Shown: positions 1 to 10,586, counted from the first letter of the stretch. The stretch is 64,000 bases of DNA from Lepidostoma basale (GCA_022606425.2 JAHDVF020001256.1:24040-88039); one strand, 5' to 3'. Notes: a model not told the origin generated them from the sequence alone. Numbers and translations: made by a program.

Positions 1-124
1 AATAAATTTCCCCAGTATTAAAAGTAAAATAAATCAGTTTTCCAGGCCCTCATATTTTTATTCCGAATATATTATACATACATTTAAATACATTATAATA
101 AGAGGAAACTAGCGACTCACCCTC

Positions 125-485
125 CTGCTCTTAAAGTGCGTCTTATAATAGTTCACTACTCTTTATCTGAATATAAATTATTATTCAAGGATTAATTTTA
201 TCTCAATAGAGACGAAGATGCAAACTGGAAACTGAATATGGTGATCGAGGTATTTACAGAACTTATGACCTGTCATTGGCTGGGTTAAGCGCACGCTTTG
301 TGTAATTACAACATTCCCCATTCCACATTTCTTATGACCACCATGTCTGACAAATTTTTGGAAGTTGTATATATGTTAATATCCAACACCACAATTCACA
401 TGTCAGTTTCAATTTACAGACCAGCGCCATCTATGAAGATTAGATTTAAGCATTAAGCAGAAGATCTTTATAACGCAATGTGAAA
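125..485 (-). repeat. Interspersed repeat M, copy 1 (unclassified)
   Basis: The reverse complement matches two stretches near 49 kb. Shared landmarks are TTTTCTGCTTAATGCTT, ATAGATGGCGCTAG, the CAATGACAGGTCATAA block and CATCTTCGTCTCTATTGAGATA. No coding potential, terminal inverted repeat or poly(A) was seen, so the class is unknown. Confidence 0.6.
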
Positions 486-527
486 GGCTACCGCCATTAA
501 CGCACTGCTAGATAACGCCGGGAAATG

Positions 528-655
528 TCACTCAAATTATTATTATTATTATTATTATATTTTGTTGAATCGCTCATTACATCATGACAGCATGAACGAA
601 ATCGATGTTAAGGGCATCCATATAGCTATCATAGTGATTCTCGTGACCAGTGGTG
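528..655 (-). mobile_element. SINE T, 3' part only
   Basis: Reverse-oriented 3' portion of the tRNA-derived SINE that is better preserved at 27.8 and 36.5 kb. The (TTA)n run at its left edge is the reverse complement of the (TAA)n tail. The next block matches the common SINE 3' domain. The tRNA head is missing, so this copy is truncated. Confidence 0.6.
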
Positions 656-752
656 GTACTCCCATAGAAGCCCAGAAGCCCGGCTTGCGTAAGAAATTTT
701 TAATCAAAACAAAATAATTTGGAGGCATTAGAACAACCAAGAGATCCGTACA

Positions 753-1045
753 ATGACTCAACAGCCCCTTCCTTATATAACGAGCACTGTGAGAGACGAT
801 CGCCTAGCATGGATTAGGCACGTATGCCGAGCCGGAGAGATCAGAGCAATCAAGATCCAGTGCGTCAGGACCGACCGGAGTAAGAACTGGCTTAGACAGT
901 GCCTAATGAAGTATGTTCTGGCTGATCTGTCAAAGTCGGGCAAATTAGACTACTGGGAGCAAAAGGCCCAGGATCGAAGAGCTTGAAAAAAAATCAGGGA
1001 TCAGGGAGGCTAAAAATTTCCAAGATTTGTATGTTCAGCAGTACA
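753..1045 (+). pseudogene. LINE reverse-transcriptase C-terminal fragment (family R)
   Basis: An open stretch of about 77 codons carries the layout common to the C-termini of RTE-like LINE proteins. It starts VRDDRLAWIRHV, has a middle arginine-rich part, and ends in YWEQKAQDRRA followed by a lysine-rich remnant. The usual WxGHV motif is changed to WIRHV. No endonuclease or polymerase core precedes it, so it is a 5'-truncated, dead copy. The clade is not certain. Confidence 0.5.
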
Positions 1046-1282
1046 TCGGCAATATCGATACTTTAAAATATTTAGTTTGTTATTTTCATTTATTTAATTA
1101 AAAGCGTCATTATAATGCAAACAAATTATAGAGAAGAAAACATTTCAACACCCAAGAAAGATATGAGGGAGCTATAGTCTCCGGGCTGGTACTCCCGAGA
1201 TGCCAAGATCCAAGATCAGAAGCCTACTGATTTTGAAGCATAGACACATTGATAGTTTAATCAATTTGGCAATATCAATCAA

Positions 1283-1765
1283 TATTTACAAGCCCAAGTA
1301 AACAAGGCAGCTGCAATCTCTGGCGCTCTAAAATCCACAATATGGAAAAACAAAGACATGGCCATTGAGAGTCAGATAAGAATCTATAAAGCATGCGTAA
1401 GACCAATAATAACATATGGCGAAGCAAGGGCAGACACAGTATGGACCAAACAAGTTTTGAGGCCTTCCGAAATGAAGACACTGAGGACGATAGCAGGCAA
1501 GACACTGAGAGATCGCGTGAGGAACACCAGAATAAGAGAGATTTGTGAGGTTGAGGATATTAAAAGATGGAGCAGACAGCGAAAAAGGGACTGATACGGT
1601 CATATTCAAAGAATACACAACTCCCCTATATTGCATTGCATAATCAGCCTCATGGGACTCGTCCTCGTGGAAGACCTCCTAAAAGATGGAAGGACAGCTG
1701 GGAATCTACCTCACAGGAGGAGCAACAGTCTGGAGAACAGACCGCATAGGTCTATGTACAACAAG
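1283..1765 (+). pseudogene. LINE C-terminal fragment (family F)
   Basis: Reading through one stop, the strand encodes KAAAISGALKSTIW, then IYKACVRPIITYG, then KTLRDRVRN, RWSRQRKRD, YGHIQRM and a RGRPPKRWKDSWEST block. This is the thumb/C-terminal region downstream of the reverse-transcriptase core in RTE-like non-LTR retrotransposons. The frame breaks near 1,594 (TGA where Trp is expected) and shifts near 1,630. The 37.3 kb minus-strand copy is the same family. Upstream RT motifs are absent, so the copy is 5'-truncated. Confidence 0.65.
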
Positions 1766-1839
1766 AAGACTCCTGGATTATGCCATGGTCCATCCAGAGG
1801 CTGTCGTGCTTATGATGATAAATATATAGCTGATCTCCG

Positions 1840-2095
1840 TATCTTCTTATTTCTCCTAGCCATTTCTCGTTATTTGGAGTCAGCTCTCTTGACTCCGTCA
1901 AGCTTCACGATCCAGGGTCATCTGGCTGTCCACTCGCAGCACCTTCAGGTAACTCTTGAATATGAACATCCACGTTACCGTCGGCCGACCCGGTACCCCC
2001 TTTCTATCTTCCAGTTGCAGGGCCTTATGGTCAATATATTAATTCTCTCTCCTCCTCACATGGCCGTATTATCGTAAACAACGGTTTCTATTTTT
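1840..2095 (-). repeat. Possible LINE 3' fragment, unassigned
   Basis: This GC-richer block is unlike the flanking AT-rich DNA. Read on the minus strand it resembles degraded C-terminal LINE sequence, but I cannot assign motifs with confidence. Plus-strand open frames across it look fortuitous. Confidence 0.25.
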
Positions 2096-2139
2096 TTCCG
2101 CTATATTCTTAACTAACAAACCATCACGCCGTCTTCGGG

Positions 2140-2440
2140 GTCTTCTTCTTCTCCTTCGTCAGCCTTCATCGGTCCACTGTTGAACATAGGTCTCTTCCCT
2201 TCCTTTCCACTCATCTCTATTTTCTGCCAGCTGCAGCCACATTTTCCCCCCCACGGCAACAATGTCGTCGGCCCACCTTTTTTGCGGCCTGCCGACGCTT
2301 CTCCTATTTTACGATGGTCTCCACCTTATTATTTTCTGGGTCCATCCATCCTTACTTTGTCTCGCCACATGACCCGCCCATTGCCACTTCAGTCTCGCTA
2401 GTCATTCCATGATGTCCATTATTTTTGTTGTATTTATTTT
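2140..2440 (-). pseudogene. LINE C-terminal fragment (family J-like)
   Basis: On the minus strand the region reads as scattered pieces of an RTE-like C-terminus. It has a TxxEVAMG patch, a WMDPENNKVETIVK-like stretch and a basic AAKKVGRR segment. A GAAGAAGAAGA-type tail lies at its 3' side (left edge on the plus strand). Several frame breaks show it is a dead copy. Confidence 0.45.
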
Positions 2441-2577
2441 ATTTAAGTAGCGTCTGATCCATAGTGGGCGGCTACAAACAGCGTCTGTTCCCTATGTTAA
2501 GGGCGGCTGACTTATAAACTCACCAACCCGTTTGTCAAGCGTGGTGTTGAAATGCCAAAAACCTTCAAAACCAAAAT

Positions 2578-2660
2578 GCACTCCCCGGGGTAAGCAGAAA
2601 AAATAGACTGCCAAACAGATTTTTCCTGACATACTTCTCTCTGTTCCACATTATTCATCC
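2578..2660 (-). mobile_element. RTE-like LINE subfamily A, tail fragment
   Basis: A short minus-strand remnant of the subfamily A 3' end. The GGGGTA(A/G)GCAGAAA block and the CCTGACATACTTCTCTC block are recognisable; the tail repeat is lost. Confidence 0.55.
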
Positions 2661-3195
2661 AAATGAACAATAACAGTACTGCTCTGCATTATATATTGTA
2701 TTGAATACACCAACGAGCAACTAAGCATAATAAACATACATTTAATTGTAGTACATTCAGCTTTCAGCTAGGAACAGCGCGAACTGAACTGTTTTCCTAT
2801 TTAATTCAACATCCGCGTGTACAATTTGTGAAGTTGCTTGTTTCCAGCGTTTGTAATAATGTTAAACATATTGTGACACACCTATAACTCGCGCAATTGT
2901 TTGACGAGCTTTAAAACTCTTTATGCAGGGCAATTATTGTTGTTAATATTGCTACAACTGCGGAACATTGTAATTACGGCGGCTTTTTGACGACTGTAAC
3001 AGTCCCTGGCACAATACGAGTATACCTATGTGGTACATCACGCATCCGCATTATGGCATTCGTGATATATCGCCGTATCATTTCATGTTAACATAAAAAT
3101 ACAACGTTTTACAGTGCTTTTATTGGGGTGGGTAGTGTTAATGGATCGCTTAACGTGCCCAAATACTACAACTGCTTATTTAAAACAATAATATG
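2661..3195. other. AT-rich stretch with no recognised feature
   Basis: I see no coding signature, repeat or RNA gene in this stretch. Confidence 0.5.
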
Positions 3196-3755
3196 AGAAT
3201 TCGATAGTTAACTGTTAATGTTAAGTAATAAATACGATTAATAACGTTATTTTCTAGAAGTTATTTTATGTGAATGACATGTTTCGCTTGTCTAAGGCAT
3301 TATAAAATTAAACATTTGACAATGCCTTTGATAAGCGAGACAAATCTTTCCCATAAATTACAATAAAACTAATAAATAAAAATCTCATTTATATTTAAAA
3401 TAAAATTAAAATAAAAACACTGCGCTTTGTTTTTCACCACTATGCGGTTATTTTAATTGTCGACTAGTTTCGCTTGTACCCAAGCTTCCTCATGGCTTTG
3501 TAATAACAGACTCTGTTATTAAGAAGCCCTGCATAGTGGTGAAATATTATAAAAAGTGCAGTGTTTTTATTTTAATTTTATTTTAAATATAAATAATAAA
3601 AAAATATTATCTTTCCACAAAGTGAATGCTTCATACGAAAAATTATGATAAAACTTCTAGAAAACAGATACAAAAACAGATCAGTTTTCATTCGCATTAA
3701 TTATATAAAAAGAAGTTTAACATCATTGTTAAAGAATCAATAGATATTAAGGATT
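3196..3755. mobile_element. Fold-back element FB1, copy split by a second fold-back element
   Basis: The left arm (TTTTCTAGAAGTT...GAATGACATGTTTCGC...CTAAGGCATTAT) and right arm (...AATGCC...GCGAGACAAAT...) are inverted copies of one another. The right arm resumes at about 3,650 (AAACTTCTAGAAAACAGA) after an insertion. FB1 is the commonest fold-back family here. Other copies lie at 6.2, 13.2, 17.1-18.1, 20.4, 21.8-22.35, 27.66, 54.1 and 56.8 kb. Confidence 0.65.
3388..3600. mobile_element. Fold-back element FB2 nested in FB1
   Basis: The ends are inverted copies over about 31 bases: ATTTAAAATAAAATTAAAAT on the left and its complement at about 3,570-3,600. Inner arms also pair (CACCACTATG with CATAGTGGTG). 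The minus strand of 3,462-3,492 carries TGAGGA, A, GCTTG-GGTA-CAAGC, GAAAC, TA, GTC, the motif discussed in the findings. Related copies are at 6.54-6.78 and 60.43-60.69 kb. Confidence 0.65.
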
Positions 3756-3967
3756 TTCATCAATGTTATTAAAATATTTTCTTCCTCTCCAATATCCGTA
3801 GAAAATAGCTAGTCGTGTCCAGGCTTGAACTTAAGTCACCTAGGTCACGAGCCAAGCATTCTCTCCCCTAGACTCACCAACCGGTTAGTAATTTTGAAGT
3901 ACTATTATAACACTTATCACAATTTATTTACGAAATTGTTATATATAAATTTAGTCTTTCTAAACTA

Positions 3968-4153
3968 ACTAACTAACCATCACGCCGTCTCCCCGAAAGG
4001 GTAGGCAGAAAGAATGGACTGTCACACTTTTACCGATGCGGCACTCCATCCTTCTCTTTTCGCCCCGCGGGAGACGCGGTGTGATGGGTTGCGAACCTCA
4101 TCGCCACCAATTGGCATCTCCCGCGCACACTTCGATCTTCCAACATCCACAAA
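3968..4153 (-). mobile_element. Short element D, copy 1, with an RTE-A 3' end
   Basis: On the minus strand a non-coding head (GGTTCGCAACCCATCACACC, then CCGCGGGGCGAAAAGAGAAG) is joined to the last 75 bases of RTE-like subfamily A, ending in GGCGTGATGG and (TTAG)n. ATAAATTTAG and ATAAATCTAA at the edges may be a target-site duplication. All three D copies read GTGTGACAG where the LINE reads GTGTGGCAG, so they form one lineage. Confidence 0.65.
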
Positions 4154-4254
4154 ATAAATCTAAAACAAATAATATAAAATACAGTGATATAAAATAAAAT
4201 AACAAAATAAAAATAATTTAATACAAAATGTTATTTTTAGATGGTGCACATTTG

Positions 4255-4465
4255 TCTATTTAATTTATGTTCCACGAATCCACCGTTTTTTAAATTTAGC
4301 ACATAATGTAATAACACATAATGTTTTTCCGATGTTGCACATGTTGACATGGACGATCCGGACTATTGTGTTTATTTAATTTATGTTACACGTATCCACC
4401 GTTTTTTAAATTAGCTGTTATATTATTTAATTAATGTTCCACGTATCCACTTTTTTTATTTGGCA
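4255..4465 (+). repeat. Three imperfect direct repeats
   Basis: The block TTTAATTTATGTTCCACG...ATCCACCGTTTTTTAAATT occurs at about 4,258, 4,373 and (degenerate) 4,426. It may be the remains of a decayed local tandem duplication. Confidence 0.55.
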
Positions 4466-5010
4466 GTAATAAGGCACTTAAAACCAACCAACACCAGCAA
4501 GAACTTTAAAAGAATATTGAAGAAATTATTCAAATTGTAATTGGAACAAATGAAAAATTTATTTTTACATCTGTCAAAATTCTTTATATAAACGAAAAAA
4601 CTTGTATTATTTTGACATCAAAACAGTACAAACGTATTACGTCTCACAATTAACTATTTTAAAGTGCGGCAACATTCAAATTGACCAAATCAATTCACTT
4701 ATACACGTAATTTCGCCAAATTCACGGGAGGACCACATGAACCAAACCAAATTTTCAAAATCAGAATTATACAATTAGTCTTTCTAATTGTAACTATAGT
4801 TGTTTAGGTTCGTGAAACAGCAATCTCGATAATTTCATAAATAAATTGTGATACGTTATACGATATAGTATCAAATTCAAATATAATATAATTGAATGCA
4901 TTGCGAATGAAAACGTTATGAACAAAATAATTAATTGGTAATTAAGATGGTTTGGAAACATGGAAAGAATGAATGAACACAGAATGGTGTAGAAAATATA
5001 CATAAACACC

Positions 5011-5566
5011 CGCCTACATATCTGAACTCCGCATCACCGAGAACCTGAATGCGAGGCAGTCTACATTGCGATCAGCAAGGTCTTCTGCGATGGGTAGATT
5101 ATACGTACCGAAGTGTTATCCTTGCATAAATTTCGGCGACCGAGTCTTGTAGCTGGCCCCTCGGCCTGGAACGGTCTCCCTGCAGACTTAAAGTGCATTG
5201 GAAACCAGTCATAGTTTAGACCGAGGCTCAAAACGCACCTGTTCAAACTGTCCTATCCTGATACAAATGTTGATCGACTGTTTATTTTTAACAAAATGTT
5301 TGTTTTTAACAAAATGTTTATTTTAACTAAATGGTTATTTTTAACGAAAATGTTTATTTTTAACAAAATGTTCATTTTTTTTAATATATATTTTTAACTT
5401 AATTTTTATTTTTAACAAAATGTTTACTCCGAACCAAAATGTTTATTTTAAATTAAATGTTCATATTTAACTAGTTCATAAAATGGAGCTACAGCGCCCT
5501 TGAGATGATTAATTCATAAAAATGGCGCTCTATAAATCATCCAATTTGTTATTATTATTATTATAT
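5011..5566 (+). mobile_element. CR1/L2-type LINE 3' end nested in the RTE-like copy
   Basis: Across two frames the strand encodes GRLYVPKC, RRPSLVAGPSAWNGLPADLK and RPRLKTHLF. This is the F(G)xRxFSVAGPxxWNxLP...LKTHLF ending typical of L2/CR1-type reverse transcriptases. It is followed by an AT-rich 3' region made of imperfect repeats of TTTATTTTTAACAAAATG (5,276-5,470) and a (TTA)n tail ending at 5,566. The frame is broken, so it is inactive. Confidence 0.6.
5276..5470 (+). repeat. Imperfect tandem repeat, about 18-bp unit
   Basis: About ten degenerate units of TGTTTATTTTTAACAAAA lie in the 3' untranslated part of the nested LINE. Confidence 0.75.
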
Positions 5567-5819
5567 AAACGACGTTAATGGAACTGTATATAAAGGAAGA
5601 CCGAAGAAAACATGACATGATCAAAACGATCAAGTATTAACTGTCGCCCACGTAAGGAATCTGATAAATCGACGTGCATGCGTGACAGGATTTATCAATA
5701 ATTATGAAGCCAGAGAAATATGTTAGGACAGAATAATTTCAGTCAGTCAGACAGTCCATTATTTCTGCCTACCCCTCCGGGCTGACGGCGTGATGGTTAG
5801 TTAGTTAGTTTTTAAAACA

Positions 5820-6227
5820 CCATAAAAATCGCGATCACTCCAGTTGTGTTTGGCAGTCGCTTATTTTATAAATAAAAAGTTTCTTACGAAGCTGTAAGAT
5901 TCAAAAGCGCTCTTGCGAATTAATGAAAGGGTTTGATTGACAGATTAATCAAAACCTCGTTCTACCACAGCGGGGCACACAGACTGCTGCACGTTAAATC
6001 GGCGATCGGTTCACGTGCAGTTGTCAGGCTGACCGCGGGTATTCGATTTCGTAGGTAAACTGTACGTAAAATAGTTAGCTTGGATTTTATGGATGTTTGA
6101 GTGTTTTGGATGTTTACCGTGTCATGCTGAAGTTAAACTACACAGAAATGTGCGATATTAATAGAACTAAAGCTGTTTTTAATACCTGTGTTGTTGTGAA
6201 CACGATAATTCAAGTATAAAAATAACT
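5820..6227. other. Low-copy stretch, no confident gene
   Basis: This is somewhat GC-richer than its surroundings around 5,960-6,060. GTAG|GTAAAC near 6,050 is a possible splice donor. No open reading frame or start supports an exon, so I do not call one. Confidence 0.3.
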
Positions 6228-6386
6228 TATTTATCGTTTCTTGAACAATGATGTAAAACTCCATATTAAATAATTTATACGAATGAAAACGTCAGTTTTC
6301 TAGAAGTTTTATTATATTTTTTGGGAATGACATGTAATAAAACTTCTAGAAAACTGGCGTTTTCATTCGTATTAATTATGTAAAAA
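6228..6386. mobile_element. Fold-back element FB1, centre deleted
   Basis: The two arms (ACGTCAGTTTTCTAGAAGTT and its complement) face each other with almost no central loop. Possible duplicated flanks are TATAAAAATAACT on the left and TGTAAAAATAATT on the right. Confidence 0.65.
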
Positions 6387-6394
6387 TAATTAAA

Positions 6395-6512
6395 TAACTA
6401 ACTTACAATCATGCTGTCTCCCCGAAGGGGTAGGCATACTTCTCATACATCGTGTCATGCACGCACGTCGATTTCTCCGACTCCTTACGTGGTCGACTTA
6501 TTTAAATATTCC
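6395..6512 (-). mobile_element. RTE-like subfamily A, short tail copy
   Basis: Minus-strand 3' end of subfamily A: CCCGAAGGGGTAGGCA, then, after a small deletion, CATCGTGTCATGCACGCACG. The rest of the element is missing. Confidence 0.65.
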
Positions 6513-6539
6513 TGATGCTTTTATTCTATCACAAATAAA

Positions 6540-6760
6540 TCTCATATGAAGCACTGACTTTGTGATTAGACATTTTTAAATGTATAAATAAATAAAATAA
6601 TAAATGTGTTTTTTTTTTTTAACCCCAGAATTGTAAAAATATTTGAAGCCAACTAGTTCCTCTTAAATCAAAGAAATAGGGATGTTTTTTTCTAGCTATC
6701 TAGTTGGGTTTAAGTATAATTACGATTCCGTAGTTAAAATAAAAAGTGTTAAAAGCATAT
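6540..6760. mobile_element. Degenerate FB2-like element
   Basis: GAAGCACTGACTTTGTGATTAGACATTTTTAAA followed by AATAATAAATGTGTT and GAAGCCAACTAGTT lines up with the 60.43 kb FB2 copy. Only one arm is clear. Confidence 0.4.
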
Positions 6761-6764
6761 ATGA

Positions 6765-7068
6765 AGAAATAAGACGCCGAACCAAAGTTGCCGACATCAT
6801 GGATCATACAACTAAATTAAAGTGGCAATTTATGTCCAGCATGGAGATATAGCAAGACAGGGCATTACCCGATGAATATCCAGAATACTTCTATGGAGTC
6901 CATGGACAAAGGAAGGGAGTGTCTGGAGGCCACCTTAAAGATAGACTGACGATACTGCCCGAATAGATGGGACGACATGGTTGTGCAAGGGACAAGACAG
7001 AGACGAGTGGGAGAAAATGGAAGAGGCCTACATCCAGCAGTGGGAGGAAGATGGCTGAAGAAGAAAAA
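6765..7068 (+). pseudogene. LINE C-terminal fragment (family J-like) with GAA tail
   Basis: Pieces of an RTE-like C-terminus can be read across frames: VADIMDHTTKLKWQF, then KDRDEWEKMEEAYIQQWEEDG and a stop. An A-rich GAAGAAGAAAAAG tail follows. The AQDRxEWxxxxEAYxQQW ending is shared with the 53.5 kb copy and with common lepidopteran LINEs. Several internal frame breaks are present. Confidence 0.55.
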
Positions 7069-7565
7069 GATTATTGTATTTTATAAATTTATAGATTTAC
7101 AAATAAATCCATTACTGTAATAGATATGAAGAAAAAATATGGACGTAATGAAAATTCCTAAATTGCTTTGCTTAAATCTGTAACATCTTAATGGATACCT
7201 TCAAAACTCCGGTTAGGGGTAGCGAGCAGGCGGCGAGGGAGATTTTAGGGTGAATGAATGGGGGGGATGCAACCGCTCATGTAATAGGCCTTCCGTTGTG
7301 ACGACATAATCGTGTAATACGCCTTATGACGTCATCAATTTAAGGTTTTACGCAAATTTGATTCTTAGTACCTTGAGGAGGATTTCACTCTCGGGCGATA
7401 TAAGCACAATAAAAATTTCAAACTGCTCTTAAGCATTATTTTCGAATGGCTCGTGGATAAATGGGGTATTTGGGAAAGGCTAAATATCATGATTATGGAA
7501 ATGAATAGGAATATAACCGGCAAATCAACTTTTTCAGTCATTTGGACTTTAGTTAATGATAATAA
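7069..7565. other. AT-rich stretch, no recognised feature
   Basis: A GC-richer patch near 7,200-7,330 contains G runs but no coding signature that I can support. Confidence 0.4.
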
Positions 7566-7945
7566 TTAACTAACTAAACCAAATCCAAAAGGGTAGGCAG
7601 AAAGAATGAGCCACCACGCTGTTATTTTGTGACATACTTCTCTCGCTTCCTCAACATTTATATCATGTCATGCACGGAAGTCAATTTCGCCGATTCCTCC
7701 CGTGACCGATATTTAATAATTGATCGATTTGATCGTGTTTCGTTTTCCTGGATCTACCTCTTTACCTCTTCCGTTTATATGGTTAACGCATACTTTCTTC
7801 ATTCATTCGTTCCATGCGTCCAAACCATCATAATGAACCTTTCATTATTTTCTTCATAACGCTTTCATTCGCACTGCATTCACTTCTTATATTTGCATTT
7901 GATGCTCTATCGTATACAGTTTTACCACACATTCGCTTTAATTTA
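7566..7945 (-). mobile_element. RTE-like subfamily A, diverged copy
   Basis: On the minus strand a degraded form of the C-terminal coding region runs from the MCGKTVYDRASNANIRSECG segment down to a (TTAG)n tail at the left edge. Many substitutions make it one of the older copies. Confidence 0.65.
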
Positions 7946-8029
7946 TTTTTTTGTCATCCTTCTTTTACAATTTCCATGATTTATTTTCATTAAGAGCATA
8001 TATTTTTTTATTTAAAAATTGTGGCAGGA

Positions 8030-8730
8030 GAAAACAGTGTATAGTGCCGTTAACTAAGCCAGGGCAGGCGATAGGCCAGTCAAAGGAACAAATTGCTAGA
8101 TACAAATGGCTTCACTGCTTTGTCAATGCAAAATTTAACCTGTGTCTCCGCTCGATATTTAAAATCTTCTGATTACAGACAGTGTACGGTTAACTAAACA
8201 ATATAAGGCGATAGGCTTATCAAAAAAACGAATGCTGGATGCAAATGGCTTCATTTTTTTGTCAATGAAAAATTAAATAGACAGACCATAAAATGTGTCT
8301 CCGCTCAATATTTAATATCTTCTGATTACAGACAGTGTATAGTACGGTTAACCAAACGATATAAGGCAATCGTCTTATCAAAGAAACTAGCTAGATGCAA
8401 ATGGCTTCATTATTTTGTCAATGAAAAATTAAATATACAACATATATAATGTGTCTCCGCTCAATATTTGATATCTTCTGATTACAGACAGTGTATAGTA
8501 CGGTTAACCAAACGATATAAGTCTTATCAAAGAAACTAATTGCTAGATGCAAATGGCTTCATTATTTTGTGAATGAAAAAATAAATAGACAACATATATA
8601 ATGTGTCTCCGCTCAATATTTGATATCTTCTGATTACAGACAGTGTATAGTACGGTTAACTAAACTATGTCAGGCCATAGTCCAGTCTCAAAAAAACAAA
8701 TTGCTAGACGTAAATCGCTTCGCCGCTTTG
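8030..8730 (+). repeat. Satellite-like tandem array, 152-155 bp unit
   Basis: The landmark GATTACAGACAGTGTA recurs at 8,171, 8,326, 8,480 and 8,632, giving periods of 155, 154 and 152. About four and a half units are present. Each unit includes AAATTGCTAGATGCAAATGG, which matches the QIARRKW segment of LINE family O; the last unit runs on into that LINE. Confidence 0.85.
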
Positions 8731-8850
8731 CCCAGAGCGCACTCTGAAAGCGAGAATAGGACGCAAGGCAGACCTAGAACCACCTGAAGAAGAATACTTC
8801 AGGACGGGGTTAAGGCGATAGGTTTACTTGGAGTGATATTAATCTTCAAT
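8690..8850 (+). pseudogene. LINE C-terminal fragment (family O) at the end of the array
   Basis: Following the QIARRKS..RRFAQ start, the strand reads, with frame breaks, a TWRRILQD-like segment and GLLGVIL. The same order occurs in the 42.7-43.05 kb copy (ARRKWQ.IGHTLRRNP...TWRRALQDEVEAAGLTWDDV). The copy is truncated at both ends. Confidence 0.5.
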
Positions 8851-9312
8851 TTTATATATACCGTAAATATTAAATCATTCTATTATTAGGATATAAAAAC
8901 GAAGCACCATTTTGGTATAATGAAATATCCCGACGCTGTGAAATAGACATATGACTGAAATTTTATCGTGACCAATGCCGCCTTTTTTTCCGTTGCGTAT
9001 ACATATATCATTTTTATTAGTCCAACTTTAACAGTTAGCTAGGAGCTATTGCCGCCATGGCAATAAGCTCGTCGAATTATACGAATTTCTTTTCAACCTA
9101 ATATTTTGGCTTTTTCATATTTTTAGTTTCGCTAACACACATATCTATATACAAATGTGTTTTATATAAAGAATAAATACATAAATTATTTATATATTAT
9201 ACAACTGAAACTAATGTGCGTTGTTTTCAGATGCTTTACTTATGTACTGTGTTTTTTTTTTATAAAAATCCCGTTTAGAAATATTGTAAGTCTTTTTAAA
9301 TTAAGCAGATCC
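8851..9312. other. AT-rich stretch, no recognised feature
   Basis: Homopolymer-rich. I see no repeat or coding signature. Confidence 0.5.
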
Positions 9313-9685
9313 CGAATATGGAATCGAAGCAAGAGCAGACACTGTCAGAACCAAACATCTCTTAAGATTAACAGAAATGAGAACATTGAGACCTATTGTA
9401 GGGAGAACCCTTAGAGATAGGATATCCAATGAAGAATTTCGCAAATCCTGCAAAATTGAAGACGTAGTGAGATGGAGTAGGCAGAGAAGACGATTCTGGA
9501 GGGACCACATCGAGAGAATGGATCCAGCAAGAATTCCTAAGATCGTGATGCACGAGACTCCAGAAGGCCGTCGACATCCAGAACGACCACCAAAGGCTGG
9601 TCGTATTCACCACAGGATAAAAGTTGATATCCAGCATAAACAGATTGCAAGATCTTCAATCAAAAGAAGAAGAAGATCCTGAATC
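9313..9685 (+). pseudogene. LINE C-terminal fragment (family G), open for about 100 codons
   Basis: In register the strand encodes KTNRNENIETYC, then (one frame over) TEMRTLRPIVGRTLRDRIS, RWSRQRRRFWRDHIERM, and a HETPEGRRHPERPPK segment ending in RRRRS. This is the segment after the reverse-transcriptase fingers and palm in RTE-like LINEs. The 101-codon frame from 9,377 is intact. The expected RPPKRW has become RPPKAGR through a frame slip. An AAGAAGAAGAAG run follows, and family copies at 31.3 and 61.28 kb share it. Confidence 0.65.
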
Positions 9686-9751
9686 TTTATTTCACTGCAC
9701 TTTGATCAACGTGTGTTTTCACAACACAACAAGTTTCTTTTGTAATCGTGA

Positions 9752-9766
9752 TGAAGAAGAAGAAGA
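9752..9766 (+). repeat. (GAA)n tail remnant
   Basis: GATGAAGAAGAAGAAGAAAA follows another short LINE 3' remnant. The same tail type marks most RTE-like families in this window other than A, B and C. Confidence 0.5.
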
Positions 9767-9779
9767 AAAAGTATTCGTG

Positions 9780-10560
9780 ATTAACTAACTATTCAAAATA
9801 TAACAAAATATATGCTTGAACTAACGGACTTTGTGAATTTGAACTTTGTGAAAAAAATACATTGGACGGGGAACGTATGAATATATTCGATTGTAACGAT
9901 TCAGAATACTCTTGAATATTTTGAGTACTATCTATTTTCTTAAATATTTTTTTAATAAAACGAAAATATAAGTGATTTCATTTAGCTTCATTGAGTTCCC
10001 AACTGGTAGGCATGAGCAGAGTGGTTCTACATGCTGGCAGATAAACCAATCCGTATATATCATAAAATTATCCGGAATATATAGACATTATTCAAGTTGA
10101 CAGTATTCTCTACGATTCCCTAATCAGTATGATGAAACGATTAATTTTGAACGTAACCCTTCTTATCTTAAGTCTACGAATAAGTTTTTATAAGTGACGA
10201 TAAGCATATAAAAATGCGAATATTGGCTTATTAAAATACTCGAATAGTCTATTCTATAATATCTTTTAAAAAACATGGTATTTTCAAATATTTTATTTGC
10301 TTTATTCACAAATATGTTTCGGACTTCTACTCCATATTTATTTATTTATTTATAATACAATAGTTTCATTGTATTCCCATGAGTAGAAAACTCACTATGG
10401 GACAAAAGGATAAGTTGTCTAAAAAATAATTATAGGACATTCAGAAAATAGAAAAAGAAATTGACTTAAAACTAAAACATTTTACAATATGTACAATTTG
10501 TGACTTTAAAAAATTAATTGACATTATAATATTTGGTCATTTTAATACATCATAAAATGC
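9780..10560. other. AT-rich stretch with a short interspersed repeat
   Basis: 10,335-10,425 matches 60,700-60,790 (ATAGTTTCATTGTAT, then CCCATGAG(T/C)AGAAAACTCA), a dispersed repeat of unknown class. On the minus strand near 10,290-10,325, AGTCCGAAACATATTTGTG resembles the end of a fold-back arm seen at 12.1 kb. Nothing else was recognised. Confidence 0.45.
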
Positions 10561-10586
10561 ACTATTCAAAGGAAATATAAAAACAT

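Larger units (their letters stand above)
4846..5814 (+). mobile_element. RTE-like LINE subfamily A, split by a nested LINE
   Basis: The left part (to about 5,010) matches the coding segment NENI...MKGSLRWFGHMERMNE in degraded form. The right part (5,567-5,814) resumes with the NDVNGTRNRGRPRKT region and reaches the 3' end GGCGTGATGGTTAGTTAG. The interruption is another LINE. The bases ATAAAC occur at both junctions and are probably its target-site duplication. Many substitutions show this is an old copy. Confidence 0.65.

Noticed and set aside
1631..2077. 148-codon plus-strand open frame
   Set aside because: It runs out of frame through a LINE F fragment and then into an antisense repeat; no domain.
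3960..3990. (CTAA)n tracts as telomeric repeats
   Set aside because: The four-base unit and the neighbouring GGCGTGATGG mark them as LINE tails.
5960..6060. 5' untranslated exon with GTAG|GTAAAC donor
   Set aside because: One donor-like site in unannotated DNA is weak evidence; no start codon, frame or promoter element supports it.
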